Both the position numbers and the translations under genes were made by a program. A stretch of DNA of 64,000 nucleotides from Rhizobium anhuiense (lineage in GTDB: Bacteria > Pseudomonadota > Alphaproteobacteria > Rhizobiales > Rhizobiaceae), in assembly GCF_003985145.1 (NCBI RefSeq), contig NZ_ML133522.1, positions 682,001 through 746,000 on the forward strand, read 5' to 3'. How positions within the stretch are numbered: position 1 is the first letter of the stretch; each line of letters opens with the position of its first letter. Below are positions 1-8,448 of this stretch, in pieces. Under the pieces are notes generated by a model that made no database searches, was not told the DNA's origin, and saw only the letters and a list, made by a program, of their open reading frames with translations.

Positions 1-170
1 CGAGGAGAGTGTCGACAATCGCCTGCAGCCTTCACCCGATGACAGCGGGAACGGTCCCTGCTGCCACACCTAGAGTATGGCACTGGCCTGCGACTGACGT
101 CTTCCCGACGAGGCGATGACCCGGTAGAGTTGCCGAATGTGCGCCCGATCATCCCATCCGGAGGCTTCGT

Positions 171-767
171 ATGGCTGAGGTCTTGTTATTCCACCACGCA
201 CAGGGGCTGACCCCGGGTGTGCATGCGTTCGCCGACGCTTTGAGGGCAGCCGGCCACATCGTGCATACGCCTGATCTGTTCGACGGGCGTACCTTCCCCA
301 GCATCGAAGAAGGCCTCGCCTATATCGGTGAAATCGGATTCGACGCTGTCAGGGAGCGTGGCGTCCGCCTCGCCGACGAACTGCCGGTCGAGCTCGTCTA
401 TGGCGGGTTCTCATTGGGTGTGCTGCCGGCGCAGAAGCTGGCGCAGACGCGGCCTGGGGCCCGTGGGGCGCTGCTCTTCTACTCCTGCCTGCCGATCAGC
501 GGCGAGTGGGCCTTCGGACCATGGCCGGATGGCGTCGCGGTGCAGATCCACGGTATGGACAACGACCCGATTTTCGCAGGCGAGGGCGATATCGAAGCCG
601 CCCGCGAGATTGTGGAAAAGGTCGAGAAGGCGGAGCTTTTCCTCTACCCCGGCGATCAGCACTACTTCGCCGACAGCTCGCTTCCATCCTATGACGCGGA
701 TGCGGCCGCGCTCCTCACCAGCCGAGTGCTCGCGTTCCTGGACTCCTTGGACGACACGTCTGGATGA
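171..767 (+). CDS. Dienelactone hydrolase family protein
   Basis: A 198-residue alpha/beta-hydrolase-fold protein of the dienelactone hydrolase family, presumed cytosolic because no signal peptide is visible. The nucleophile elbow is GGFSLG, with Ser81 where many family members have Cys. The acid is probably Asp130 or Asp132 (HGMDND), and the catalytic His is His164 in GDQHYFAD near the C-terminus. The length is slightly under the usual 220-240. The ATG follows a purine-rich GGAGGC at 160-165. It stands alone, with no catechol-pathway genes nearby, so a role in chlorocatechol breakdown is not indicated and the substrate is unknown. The family call is firm; the reaction is inference. Confidence 0.85.
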   Translation: MAEVLLFHHAQGLTPGVHAFADALRAAGHIVHTPDLFDGRTFPSIEEGLAYIGEIGFDAVRERGVRLADELPVELVYGGFSLGVLPAQKLAQTRPGARGALLFYSCLPISGEWAFGPWPDGVAVQIHGMDNDPIFAGEGDIEAAREIVEKVEKAELFLYPGDQHYFADSSLPSYDADAAALLTSRVLAFLDSLDDTSG

Positions 768-1033
768 GGCTGGAGGGCAGGGATGCGGCTGAGCGCAGCA
801 GTTCGGCATAGCCATCGTCGCCACTTGCCATCGTAGCAAAATCTGCCTTATAAAAATTCCGTCGAAAGAGTGCTGGTCGGATGGTAGCCCGGCCGTCGCC
901 CATCGGGCGGCAACTCCTCCTTTCAGGGTAACCGCGACACCGCAGCCGGCTTGCCGGTCTCGTAGGTGTGTCCGCCGGGAACTCTGAAACCTTTGTCGGC
1001 GCACCTTCATGTCAACATAGAAGGACGTTCGAC

Positions 1034-1771
1034 TTGAAACTGACGGACAACACCATTCTCATCACCGGCGGCGCAAGCGGCATCGGGCTGGCGCTCGCTA
1101 AGCAACTTTCCGAACGGAAAAATCGCGTCATCATCTGCGGCAGGAGCAGGGAGGCGCTGGACACGGCGCAGGCGGCCGTTCCTGCTCTGATAACGCGGGT
1201 CTGCGACGTCACCGATCTCGACAATCGTGACAGCCTGTCGGGCTGGCTGGAAAACAACCATCCCGACCTCAACATGCTGATCAACAATGCCGGGGTGCAG
1301 TACGTCAGGCATTTCGACGATGATCAGGCCGTGGCCGATCTCGACCAGGAGATAGCCATCAACCTTGCCGCGCCGATCCAACTGATCGGCGAGCTGCTGC
1401 CGATGCTGAAGCGGCAACCCAGCGCCGTCATCGTCAACGTCACCTCGGGACTGGCGTTTACGCCGAAGGCCGACATTCCCGTCTATTGTGCGACCAAGGC
1501 CGCCCTCCATTCCTTCACGCTGTCGCTTCGCCACCAGTTGAAGGCGACGGGCGTGCGGGTGGTCGAGATGGTCCCGCCGGTGGTCGACACCAATCTCGGC
1601 GGTGGCGTGCGGGCAGCGGGTGCGGAGCGGCAATACATGATGTCGCCGGAGGAATTCGCCACGGACGCACTTGCCCAGTTGGAGAATGACCAGGACGAAC
1701 TGCTGGTCGGCACCGCCGTCCACACGCGCAAGCATGGCGAAGCGATGTTCGAGCGGTTGAACGGCGGCTAA
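1034..1771 (+). CDS. SDR family NAD(P)-dependent oxidoreductase (DltE-like)
   Basis: A 245-residue classical short-chain dehydrogenase/reductase. The cofactor motif TGGASGIG lies at residues 11-18, NNAG at 84-87, the catalytic Ser at about 138 (VTSG), and Tyr151 and Lys155 in YCATK. I chose the TTG start at 1034 because AAGGACG sits 7 bases upstream and the protein then begins right before the Rossmann strand. An upstream ATG at 968 would add 22 residues with no domain. The sequence resembles the DltE-like group of SDRs, for which this label is used widely without biochemical proof. It is transcribed alone, away from the sulfone operon that converges on it from the right. Confidence 0.85.
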   Translation: MKLTDNTILITGGASGIGLALAKQLSERKNRVIICGRSREALDTAQAAVPALITRVCDVTDLDNRDSLSGWLENNHPDLNMLINNAGVQYVRHFDDDQAVADLDQEIAINLAAPIQLIGELLPMLKRQPSAVIVNVTSGLAFTPKADIPVYCATKAALHSFTLSLRHQLKATGVRVVEMVPPVVDTNLGGGVRAAGAERQYMMSPEEFATDALAQLENDQDELLVGTAVHTRKHGEAMFERLNGG

Positions 1772-1921
1772 CCTAAGACCGCTTATATTCCAGGGAGCAG
1801 ATCAATCCGAAACGCCGCGGTCACTGGATGCTCTCGACATATAAGGATAGCAGGACAGTGGCGATGAGGTCCCTCTCGCCACTGAAATATTCTGAGTTTC
1901 GAAGCGCGAATGGCAGCCTTT

Positions 1922-3160
1922 TTAGCTCCAGGCGTGCAGCGGCGGCTTCTCTCCATTGAGGAAATACTTGCCGAGGATCGAGTATTTCCATCGTACCGGA
2001 TCGTGCAGCGTATGCGTCCGGGCATTGCGCCAATGGCGGTCGAGATTGTGCTCGGCAAGCGTCGAGCGGGTGCCCGCCAGTTCGAACAGCTTGTTGGTCG
2101 CCTCGATAGCGATCTCGGTGGAGAGGATCTTGGCCTCGGCCGTGAAGACCTGGGCTTCCGCCACGGTATCGGCATTGGGATTGGCGACCGCCCGGTCGAT
2201 TGCAAGTCCGGCTTTCTCGAGCAGCGCCTGAGCCGCATGCAGCCTGAGCTGGAGTCCTCCGATCGCCTGGATCGTGTAAGGATCATCCCAGGCATGGTCG
2301 AGGCCGCTATCGACCCAGGCGCGGGATTTGGTGCGGACGAAATCGATCGTCTCCTTAATCGCTGCCGATGCGATGCCGGTATCGACGGCAACCTGGATGA
2401 TTTGGAAGATGGCGCCGTCGGCCGTCGGTCTGTCATAGCCCTTGTAACCGGGCACCAGCCACGCCTTGTCGACTTTGACATTGTCGAGGATGACGGTGCC
2501 CGACAGCGTGGTTCGCTGGCCAAAGCTCGACCAGTCGTCGATGACAGTCAAACCCGGCGCATCGCGATCGGCGATCGCGTACCAGGCGCAGCCCTCGTCA
2601 TCGAGCGCCACGATCGGCACCTTATGGGCAAGCAAGGCGCCGGACGAATAGAATTTCTGACCGTTCACCACGACGTGGTCGCCATGGTCGACAAACCTGG
2701 TTTCAAAATCGACCGCGCGTTTGGAGCCGAATTCCGAAAAGGCATTACCGAAGCGGGTGCCCTTGAGAATTTCGCCGAACAACAGTTCCTGCTGCGCTTC
2801 GTCTGAAACCGTACGGATTGCCGCCACGACGCCGAGATGGTTCTGCGAGATCTGGCCGATTGACGAATCTGCCTCGGAGATGATCTCGACCACCTTTGCG
2901 AGCGTGACGTAGGAGACCTCCGGTCCGCCGAACGCCTTGGGCACATTGATCGACCAGAGTCCGCTCTGCGAGAAGGCATCCAATTCTTCCGCCGGCCAGA
3001 TCCGCTCGCGGTCACGATCTGCGGAACCCTTGACGAACTCCGCGGCGAGCCGGTGAGCGACCGCGATCGCTTCTGCGTCGCCCTTGATGATATGCGCAGG
3101 CTTTTCCGGCCGCTTGACGCCGGGTACGGCAACCCTGTCTGTTTTGGCAATGACGTTCAT
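1922..3160 (-). CDS. sfnB: SfnB family sulfur-acquisition oxidoreductase (acyl-CoA dehydrogenase fold)
   Basis: A 412-residue flavoprotein of the acyl-CoA dehydrogenase superfamily, of the SfnB/DszC-like type linked to use of organic sulfur (dimethyl sulfone and related compounds). The N-terminal helical domain spans roughly 20-135, the middle beta domain 140-235 and the C-terminal helical bundle 250-400, without the catalytic-glutamate context of beta-oxidation enzymes. It starts at an ATG 8 bases after AAGGGAG. It is the last gene of a minus-strand operon with msuE, sfnG and a LIV-type transporter, and that context is the main support for a sulfur role over fatty-acid oxidation. In Pseudomonas, sfnB belongs to the sulfone regulon; its exact reaction is not settled. 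Confidence 0.8.
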   Translation of the reverse strand: MNVIAKTDRVAVPGVKRPEKPAHIIKGDAEAIAVAHRLAAEFVKGSADRDRERIWPAEELDAFSQSGLWSINVPKAFGGPEVSYVTLAKVVEIISEADSSIGQISQNHLGVVAAIRTVSDEAQQELLFGEILKGTRFGNAFSEFGSKRAVDFETRFVDHGDHVVVNGQKFYSSGALLAHKVPIVALDDEGCAWYAIADRDAPGLTVIDDWSSFGQRTTLSGTVILDNVKVDKAWLVPGYKGYDRPTADGAIFQIIQVAVDTGIASAAIKETIDFVRTKSRAWVDSGLDHAWDDPYTIQAIGGLQLRLHAAQALLEKAGLAIDRAVANPNADTVAEAQVFTAEAKILSTEIAIEATNKLFELAGTRSTLAEHNLDRHWRNARTHTLHDPVRWKYSILGKYFLNGEKPPLHAWS

Positions 3161-3195
3161 TTTGGTCTCCCTTCTGCGTGATGGATGTGAATGGA

Positions 3196-3975
3196 TCAGG
3201 CCGCCGGCCTGCCGTGGGCGAAGGCCGCGCTTTCCCCGAGATAAAAAGCCTTGATGTCGTCACGGCTGCGCAATTCGGCGGCGGAACCCGACAGCACGGC
3301 GACGCCGTTTTCGATGACGGTGGCGTGGTCGGCGTACTGAAGCGCCACCGTCGAATTCTGTTCAGCAACCAGGATGGAAAGTCCATCCTCCCGGTTCAGC
3401 GCCTTGAGCGAACGGAAGATATCCTTGATCACGAGGGGTGCCAGACCCATCGAGGGCTCGTCGAGAACAAGCAGCCGCGGCCGCGACATCAGCGCGCGAC
3501 CGATCGCCGTCATCTGCTGCTCGCCGCCTGAAGTAAGTCCAGCCGCTGTACGGCGCTTTTCCTTGAGCCGGGGGAAAATGGCATAGATGCGCTCGAGGTC
3601 GGCAGCGATCTCGCGCCTGGACGATGAACGCCCGAGGCCGCCGGAGATGAGATTTTCCTCAACCGACAGGCTTTTGAAGCAATGCCGCCCTTCGAGCACC
3701 TGCACCAGGCCCGATCGCACCAGATTGGCGGGCTTCTCGCTGAGCACATCGCGGCCTTCGAAACGGATCGTGCCCGATGTCACCTGGCCTCGTTCGGCCG
3801 GCAACAGGTTCGAGATAGCCTTCAGTGCCGTCGTCTTGCCCGCGCCATTCGACCCGAGAAGGGCAAGGATTTCTCCGCGCCGTAGCTGAAAGCTCACGCC
3901 GTTCAGGGCTTTGATCGTCTTGTTGTAGACGGCGTGCACGGAGTTGATATCAAGAAGGATCGTTTCGTCGGACAT
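3196..3975 (-). CDS. ABC transporter ATP-binding protein, LivF type
   Basis: A 259-residue ATPase of the branched-chain amino acid (HAAT) importer family. Walker A GSNGAGKTT is at residues 41-49, the signature TSGGEQQ at about 148-154 and Walker B LLVLDEP at 168-174. The length and the short form match LivF rather than LivG. It lies between the substrate-binding protein gene upstream and sfnB downstream in one minus-strand operon, 35 bases before the sfnB start. The partner ATPase is the LivG-type gene at 7425-8336. Given the operon it probably helps import an organosulfur compound rather than leucine; that substrate is inferred. Confidence 0.9.
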   Translation of the reverse strand: MSDETILLDINSVHAVYNKTIKALNGVSFQLRRGEILALLGSNGAGKTTALKAISNLLPAERGQVTSGTIRFEGRDVLSEKPANLVRSGLVQVLEGRHCFKSLSVEENLISGGLGRSSSRREIAADLERIYAIFPRLKEKRRTAAGLTSGGEQQMTAIGRALMSRPRLLVLDEPSMGLAPLVIKDIFRSLKALNREDGLSILVAEQNSTVALQYADHATVIENGVAVLSGSAAELRSRDDIKAFYLGESAAFAHGRPAA

Positions 3976-4031
3976 GTCGTTCGTTCCAAAGCCAATCAGC
4001 GCAAACCGATCTGCCGCACCGGGTTATGGAA

Positions 4032-4060
4032 TGAGGGATGGCGGCTTGCGCCATCCCTCA
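4032..4060 (-). terminator. Intra-operon hairpin downstream of the binding-protein gene
   Basis: A perfect 12-base-pair inverted repeat (arms 4032-4043 and 4049-4060, 5-base loop) lies just 5 bases after the stop codon of the substrate-binding-protein gene and upstream of livF. There is no U-tract on the minus strand, so it is more likely a 3' stabiliser or partial terminator. Such hairpins often follow binding-protein genes and keep their mRNA in excess over the permease and ATPase genes. Confidence 0.65.
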
Positions 4061-4065
4061 CATCG

Positions 4066-5409
4066 TCAGTTCGTGGTCACGGTGCCTTCGGCATCGGCCG
4101 CTGTGCGCAGCTTGATGCCCTTTTCCTTGGCGTAGGCTTCCGAGGATTTTTCGATGATCGGACGCAGCAGCTTCCAGTCCGGCGCGATCCAGTCGGAGAC
4201 GACGTTCCACTTCTTGCCGTCCCATTGCTGGAAGGTCACATAGCCATCGCCTTCGTGGTTGTCCCAGGAGACGTTGATGGAGTGGAACAGGTCCTTGGCG
4301 CCCAGTGCTGCGACCTTGGCCTCATCGAGCTTCAGGTGCTCGAAGCCCCAGCGCACTTCGTCGCCGGTCAGCGTACGCTTGCCGAATTTTTCCTGTGCGG
4401 TGCGGATCGCTTCGACATTCAGGATGCCATTGACGATGCCGAGGTTGTGGTAGACCGAGCCGATGCGCTTCTTATCTTCGAGATTACCCTTGCCTTGATC
4501 GTAGAGCGTCTTCACGATCTCCTGCAGGACAGGATACTGCTGGCCTGAAGCCTGGGTGGTGATCGCGGTATAGCCGACCGCCGCCTCGCCTGCGGGGATC
4601 ACGTCTTCTTCCGAATTCGACCAGACATTGCCGACGATCTTGGAGGCGGGGAAGCCGACCTTGGCCGCGGTCTTCAACGCCACCGGGTTCATCACGCCCC
4701 AGCCGCGCAGGACGACGTAATCCGGCTTGGCACGACGGATCGTCAACCACTGCGACTGCTGCTCGTTGCCGGGATGCGGCACCTCGATTTGCTGAACCGT
4801 GAAGCCATACTTCTCGGCCAACAAGTCATAGATCGGAATGGTTTCCTTGCCATAGGGCGAGCCGTGATAGAGCACGACGATCTTCTTACCCTTGAGCTTG
4901 TCGAGACCACCTTCCCTAGAGGCAAGGTAGTTCACGATGCCCGATGTTTCCGAATAGGGATTGAGCAACAGTGGGAAGACGTAGGGGAAAACGCGTCCGT
5001 CGGTGGAGTCTGTACGGCCATGGTTCACCGTGATCAGCGGCACCTTGTCGCCGGTGATGCGGTCGATCATGGCATAAGCGATGCCGACCGAAAGCGGGTT
5101 CCAGGCTGCCGCGTTCGGATGGCTCTTCTGGCGCTCGTAGCATTCGACGCCGCGTTCGACCTCATACTGGGTTTCGCATTCGTCCCAGGTGAGCTTGACG
5201 CCGTTCACGCCGCCGTCGCGGGTGTTGATCAGGTTCAGGTAGTCGATGAAACCACCGAAGAAACCGGTGCCGCCGGCGGCATAAGGCCCGACGCGATAGC
5301 TCTGCAGCGGGAAATATTGTTCATCGGCATGGGCCGGTGCCAAGCCGACCCCACCGATGATGGCGAGCGCTGCGACCGCCGCCTTGACTGTGGTTTTCAG
5401 ATTTTTCAT
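4066..5409 (-). CDS. ABC transporter substrate-binding protein (HAAT/LIV family)
   Basis: A 447-residue periplasmic binding protein of the type I (leucine/amide-binding) fold. The first 27 residues are a Sec signal peptide (a KNLKTT basic start, a hydrophobic core, cleavage near AHA). I start it at the ATG at 5409, which has GAGGGAG about 6 bases upstream; an upstream in-frame ATG at 5460 would bury the signal peptide. At about 420 mature residues it is longer than LivJ (about 350) and resembles the larger HAAT solute receptors. It sits in the middle of the msuE-sfnG-livGHM-SBP-livF-sfnB operon, so I infer that it captures a sulfone, sulfonate or related ligand. That ligand is unproven. Confidence 0.85.
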   Translation of the reverse strand: MKNLKTTVKAAVAALAIIGGVGLAPAHADEQYFPLQSYRVGPYAAGGTGFFGGFIDYLNLINTRDGGVNGVKLTWDECETQYEVERGVECYERQKSHPNAAAWNPLSVGIAYAMIDRITGDKVPLITVNHGRTDSTDGRVFPYVFPLLLNPYSETSGIVNYLASREGGLDKLKGKKIVVLYHGSPYGKETIPIYDLLAEKYGFTVQQIEVPHPGNEQQSQWLTIRRAKPDYVVLRGWGVMNPVALKTAAKVGFPASKIVGNVWSNSEEDVIPAGEAAVGYTAITTQASGQQYPVLQEIVKTLYDQGKGNLEDKKRIGSVYHNLGIVNGILNVEAIRTAQEKFGKRTLTGDEVRWGFEHLKLDEAKVAALGAKDLFHSINVSWDNHEGDGYVTFQQWDGKKWNVVSDWIAPDWKLLRPIIEKSSEAYAKEKGIKLRTAADAEGTVTTN

Positions 5410-5478
5410 TGGACATACTCCCTCTGTTGACCGGCTATGCCGGTGTTCCAATGCGTTCAAAGATGATGATGTGGCAGC

Positions 5479-6525
5479 TCAGCCGACGGGTTCTGGCGTG
5501 CTGGGCCTGAACCGTCCGGTCAGCCGCCTTCCGAGCGCCGCGAGCCCATCGGGTTCGAGGATCAGGAAGACGATGATGAGTGTGCCGATGACGATGCGCT
5601 GGCTCATGTCGAGCACGCCTGAATCGAACAGATCGCCGAGGAGGAACGATCCGACCCGCGACAGTACGACAGGAAAGACCACCATCAACGCCGCGCCCAG
5701 GAAGGCGCCGCGGATCGTCGCCAGCCCGCCGATGATGATGATGAACAGGATCTGGAACGAACGGTCGAGATTGAAGCCGGCCGGCTCCACTGTGCGCAGA
5801 TAGGCAAAGGCCCAGAGCGCGCCAGCGATCCCGATGATGAAGGAGGAAAGCGCGAAGGCGAGCAGCTTGGTGCGCAGCACCGGCACGCCGATGATCCTGG
5901 CCGCCGTCTCATTGTCGCGAATGGCGATGAAGTTGCGTCCGGTCTGGGAGGATGCGATACGCCAGGCGAAGAAAGTCAGCACCGTGACGACGATCAGCGA
6001 GAAATAGTAGCGCCCAGTCGAACTGTCGAAATCGATGCCGGCGATAGTGAGTTTCGGCGCGTCGATCACGCCCGACGGATCGTCGTTTGAGAACCAGCCG
6101 AACTTGGTCAGTGCCCACTGAACGAAGAACTGTGCTGCAAGCGTGGAAACCGCGAGATAGAAGCCGCGCAGCCGCAGGCTTGGCAGGCCGAAGACGATGC
6201 CGACCGCAGCCGTAATACCGCCGGCGAGCGCGATGGAGACGAGAAGCGGCAGGCCTTCGACACGCAGATTGAAATTGAAGGCGGCAAAGGCGCCGACGGC
6301 CATGAAGGCAGCACCGCCGAGCGATACCTGCCCGGCATAGCCGGTGAGCAGGTTGAGGCCGACGCCGGCCAGCGACAATGCCAGGAACGGCAGCAGCAGC
6401 GCTTCGATGAGATAGCTCGAGCCGATGAAGGGCACGACGGCGAAGGCGGTGATGAGGATGGCAAGCGGCGCGATCCAGCCTGGAAGTTTTGCCGAAACGA
6501 CGGGTTGGGAGGTGATGGCAGCCAT
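5479..6525 (-). CDS. ABC transporter permease, LivM type
   Basis: A 348-residue inner-membrane permease of the LivM family with about nine or ten hydrophobic segments spread over the whole length. The family's conserved GYAGQVSLG stretch is at about 64-72 and the cytoplasmic RDNETAARIIGVPV loop at about 203-216; this loop contacts the ATPase in the family. It begins 3 bases after the LivH-type gene, so translation is probably coupled. The next gene, the binding protein, starts 69 bases downstream. It forms a heterodimeric channel with the LivH-type protein. Confidence 0.9.
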   Translation of the reverse strand: MAAITSQPVVSAKLPGWIAPLAILITAFAVVPFIGSSYLIEALLLPFLALSLAGVGLNLLTGYAGQVSLGGAAFMAVGAFAAFNFNLRVEGLPLLVSIALAGGITAAVGIVFGLPSLRLRGFYLAVSTLAAQFFVQWALTKFGWFSNDDPSGVIDAPKLTIAGIDFDSSTGRYYFSLIVVTVLTFFAWRIASSQTGRNFIAIRDNETAARIIGVPVLRTKLLAFALSSFIIGIAGALWAFAYLRTVEPAGFNLDRSFQILFIIIIGGLATIRGAFLGAALMVVFPVVLSRVGSFLLGDLFDSGVLDMSQRIVIGTLIIVFLILEPDGLAALGRRLTGRFRPSTPEPVG

Positions 6526-6528
6526 GGC

Positions 6529-7425
6529 TCAGACCCTTTCCACAAGCTTCTGGCCGAACAGGCCGGAGGGGCGGATGAGCAGGAAGACCAGCGCGATCGC
6601 ATAGGCGAACCAGCCCTCGATGCCGCCGCCAAAATATTCGCCGATATAGACTTCGGCGAGCTTTTCCGAGGCGCCGATCAGCAGGCCGCCGATGATGGCG
6701 CCGGCGATAGAATCGAAACCGCCGAGCACCAGCACTGGCAGAGCCTTCAGCACCACGAGCGAGAGTGAGAATTGTACCCCGCTGCGCGCGCCCCAGAGAA
6801 GGCCTGCGACCAGTGCGACGAGGCCCGAGGTTGCCCAGACGGTGGCCCAGATGCGCGGCAGGCGAAGTCCGACGGCGAGTGCCGCAAACTGGTCGTCCGC
6901 CACCGCGCGGAAGGTCAGGCCGACCCGGGTATAGCGAAAGAAGAGCGTCAGTCCGATGACCATCAAGGCTGCGACGGCCGAGGCGAAGAGATCGAACTGC
7001 GAGATGAAGACTCCGTAAAATTCGAAAGGCACATCCTCGATACCAAGCTCCAGGGCATGGACCTGCGTGCCCCAGAGAAGCTGGGCAGCACCCTCGATGA
7101 TGTAGGAAAGCCCGAGCGTCGCCATGAACAGCGTGATCGGCGGCTTGTTGACGAGCGGTCGGAGCACCGCGCGTTCGACGCCGATGCCCAGCAGCACCAT
7201 GATGGCGAAGGTAAGGGCAAGCGCCAGATAGAAAGGCACTCCGCGCTCGACCAGCGAGACGAAGGTGAGGGCGGCAAACAGGAGCAGCGCCCCTTGCGCG
7301 AAATTCAAGACGCCCGAGGTCTTGTAGATCAGCACGAAACCGATCGCGACGAGCGAGTACATGACGCCGGAGAGCAGTCCGCCAGTCAGCACCTCGAGGA
7401 AGAAGAGATAGTCGAAGCTTTCCAT
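6529..7425 (-). CDS. ABC transporter permease, LivH type
   Basis: A 298-residue inner-membrane permease of the LivH family, with about eight hydrophobic segments and the family features GVMYSLVAIGFVLIYK at about 20-35 and FAVMVLGG-like PVLVLGGFDSIAGAIIGG at about 231-248. Its ATG overlaps the stop codon of the LivG-type gene by one base (TAATG), and its own stop lies 3 bases before the LivM start. The three genes therefore look translationally coupled. It is part of the transporter embedded in the sulfone operon. Confidence 0.9.
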   Translation of the reverse strand: MESFDYLFFLEVLTGGLLSGVMYSLVAIGFVLIYKTSGVLNFAQGALLLFAALTFVSLVERGVPFYLALALTFAIMVLLGIGVERAVLRPLVNKPPITLFMATLGLSYIIEGAAQLLWGTQVHALELGIEDVPFEFYGVFISQFDLFASAVAALMVIGLTLFFRYTRVGLTFRAVADDQFAALAVGLRLPRIWATVWATSGLVALVAGLLWGARSGVQFSLSLVVLKALPVLVLGGFDSIAGAIIGGLLIGASEKLAEVYIGEYFGGGIEGWFAYAIALVFLLIRPSGLFGQKLVERV

Positions 7426-8336
7426 TACGCGTCCCCCTCTTCCTGGTCCTCGCGGGTAACGCCAAGATAGGCGTCGATGACGGCTTGGTCGGCGCGCACT
7501 TCGGCCGGGGTGCCGTCGGCGATCTTGCGGCCGTAGTCGAGCACGGCGATCCGGTCTGAAAGCCCCATGACCACGCCGATATCGTGTTCGATGAGGATAA
7601 TCGTCGTGCCGTAACCCTCCCGCGCGGCGCGGACGAAGCCTGCCATTTCCTGCTTTTCGGTGGCGGTCATGCCGGCCATCGGCTCGTCGAGCAGCAGGAT
7701 CTGCGGATCGGGCACTAGCGCCCGGGCAAGTTCGACGCGCTTCTGCAGGCCATAGGGGAGCGAGCCGGCAAGCCGGTCATGCACATGGCCGAGATGCAGG
7801 AAGTCGATGACTTGCCGTGCCCGTTCACGCGCCTCGCGCTCCTCGCGGCGCGCGCGGGGCGAGCCGAGCGCCTGGCCGATGAAGGTCGAGCGGCGCTGGA
7901 ATGTCAGGCCGGTCATGACGTTTTCGAGAACCGTCAGCCCTTTGAATAGTGCAAGATTCTGGAAGGTGCGGGCGATGCCGAGCCGCGCGGCTTTCTGCGC
8001 CGGCACCTGCGCATAGGTCTTGCCATTGAGGCTGACATGGCCGACATCCGGCCGGTATTGCCCTGAAATCACGTTGATCAGCGAACTCTTGCCGGCGCCG
8101 TTAGGGCCGATGATCGCGCGGATCTCGCCCGGCTGGACCGCAAGATCGACATTCGAGATCGCCGTGACGCCGCCGAAGGAGAGTGTGATGCCCGCGAGCG
8201 CCAATATGGGCGGGTGGCTCAGCGCATTGCTGTCGGCAGTCGCCACGCTACGGCTCGATTGACCGGACACCGGCAGCGGGGAATATTCCCTCACCGTAGA
8301 AGTCTCATCGAGTGCCGTGTAATGCGCATTCACCAT
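7425..8336 (-). CDS. ABC transporter ATP-binding protein, LivG type
   Basis: A 303-residue ATPase of the LivG family with Walker A GPNGAGKSS at residues 77-85 and the LivG-specific 'RTFQNLALF' region. It carries about 45 extra N-terminal residues before the first strand, which are Ser/Thr-rich and not part of the domain. A start further inside is possible, but I see no better ribosome site. It overlaps the LivH start by one base. It is separated from sfnG upstream by 112 bases that contain a strong hairpin. Confidence 0.88.
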   Translation of the reverse strand: MVNAHYTALDETSTVREYSPLPVSGQSSRSVATADSNALSHPPILALAGITLSFGGVTAISNVDLAVQPGEIRAIIGPNGAGKSSLINVISGQYRPDVGHVSLNGKTYAQVPAQKAARLGIARTFQNLALFKGLTVLENVMTGLTFQRRSTFIGQALGSPRARREEREARERARQVIDFLHLGHVHDRLAGSLPYGLQKRVELARALVPDPQILLLDEPMAGMTATEKQEMAGFVRAAREGYGTTIILIEHDIGVVMGLSDRIAVLDYGRKIADGTPAEVRADQAVIDAYLGVTREDQEEGDA

Positions 8337-8395
8337 CGTCTGCTCCGTTATGCGCAGAAATCCGCAGGCCCAGCCTGAAGACGCGCGCCACCATC

Positions 8396-8419
8396 CGGCT
8401 CCCCTGGAATGGGGAGCCG
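8396..8419 (-). terminator. Hairpin between sfnG and livG
   Basis: A perfect 9-base-pair inverted repeat (CGGCTCCCC at 8396-8404 and GGGGAGCCG at 8411-8419, 6-base loop) sits in the 112-base gap between the monooxygenase gene and the transporter genes. No U-tract follows on the minus strand; on the plus strand CTTTTTC follows after a few bases. It may be an mRNA-processing or attenuation site that sets transporter versus enzyme levels. Confidence 0.55.
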
Positions 8420-8448
8420 TTCGCTTTTTCAGTTTGTGAAGGAAGCCG

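Noticed and set aside
5909..7465. A 518-codon minus-strand open frame over livH and livM.
   Set aside because: It is Arg/His-rich with no domain and is an out-of-frame shadow of two clear LIV permeases.
8396..8419. Treating the hairpin as a full operon terminator that separates sfnG from the transporter.
   Set aside because: There is no U-tract on the minus strand and no promoter visible before livG, so an intra-operon role fits better.
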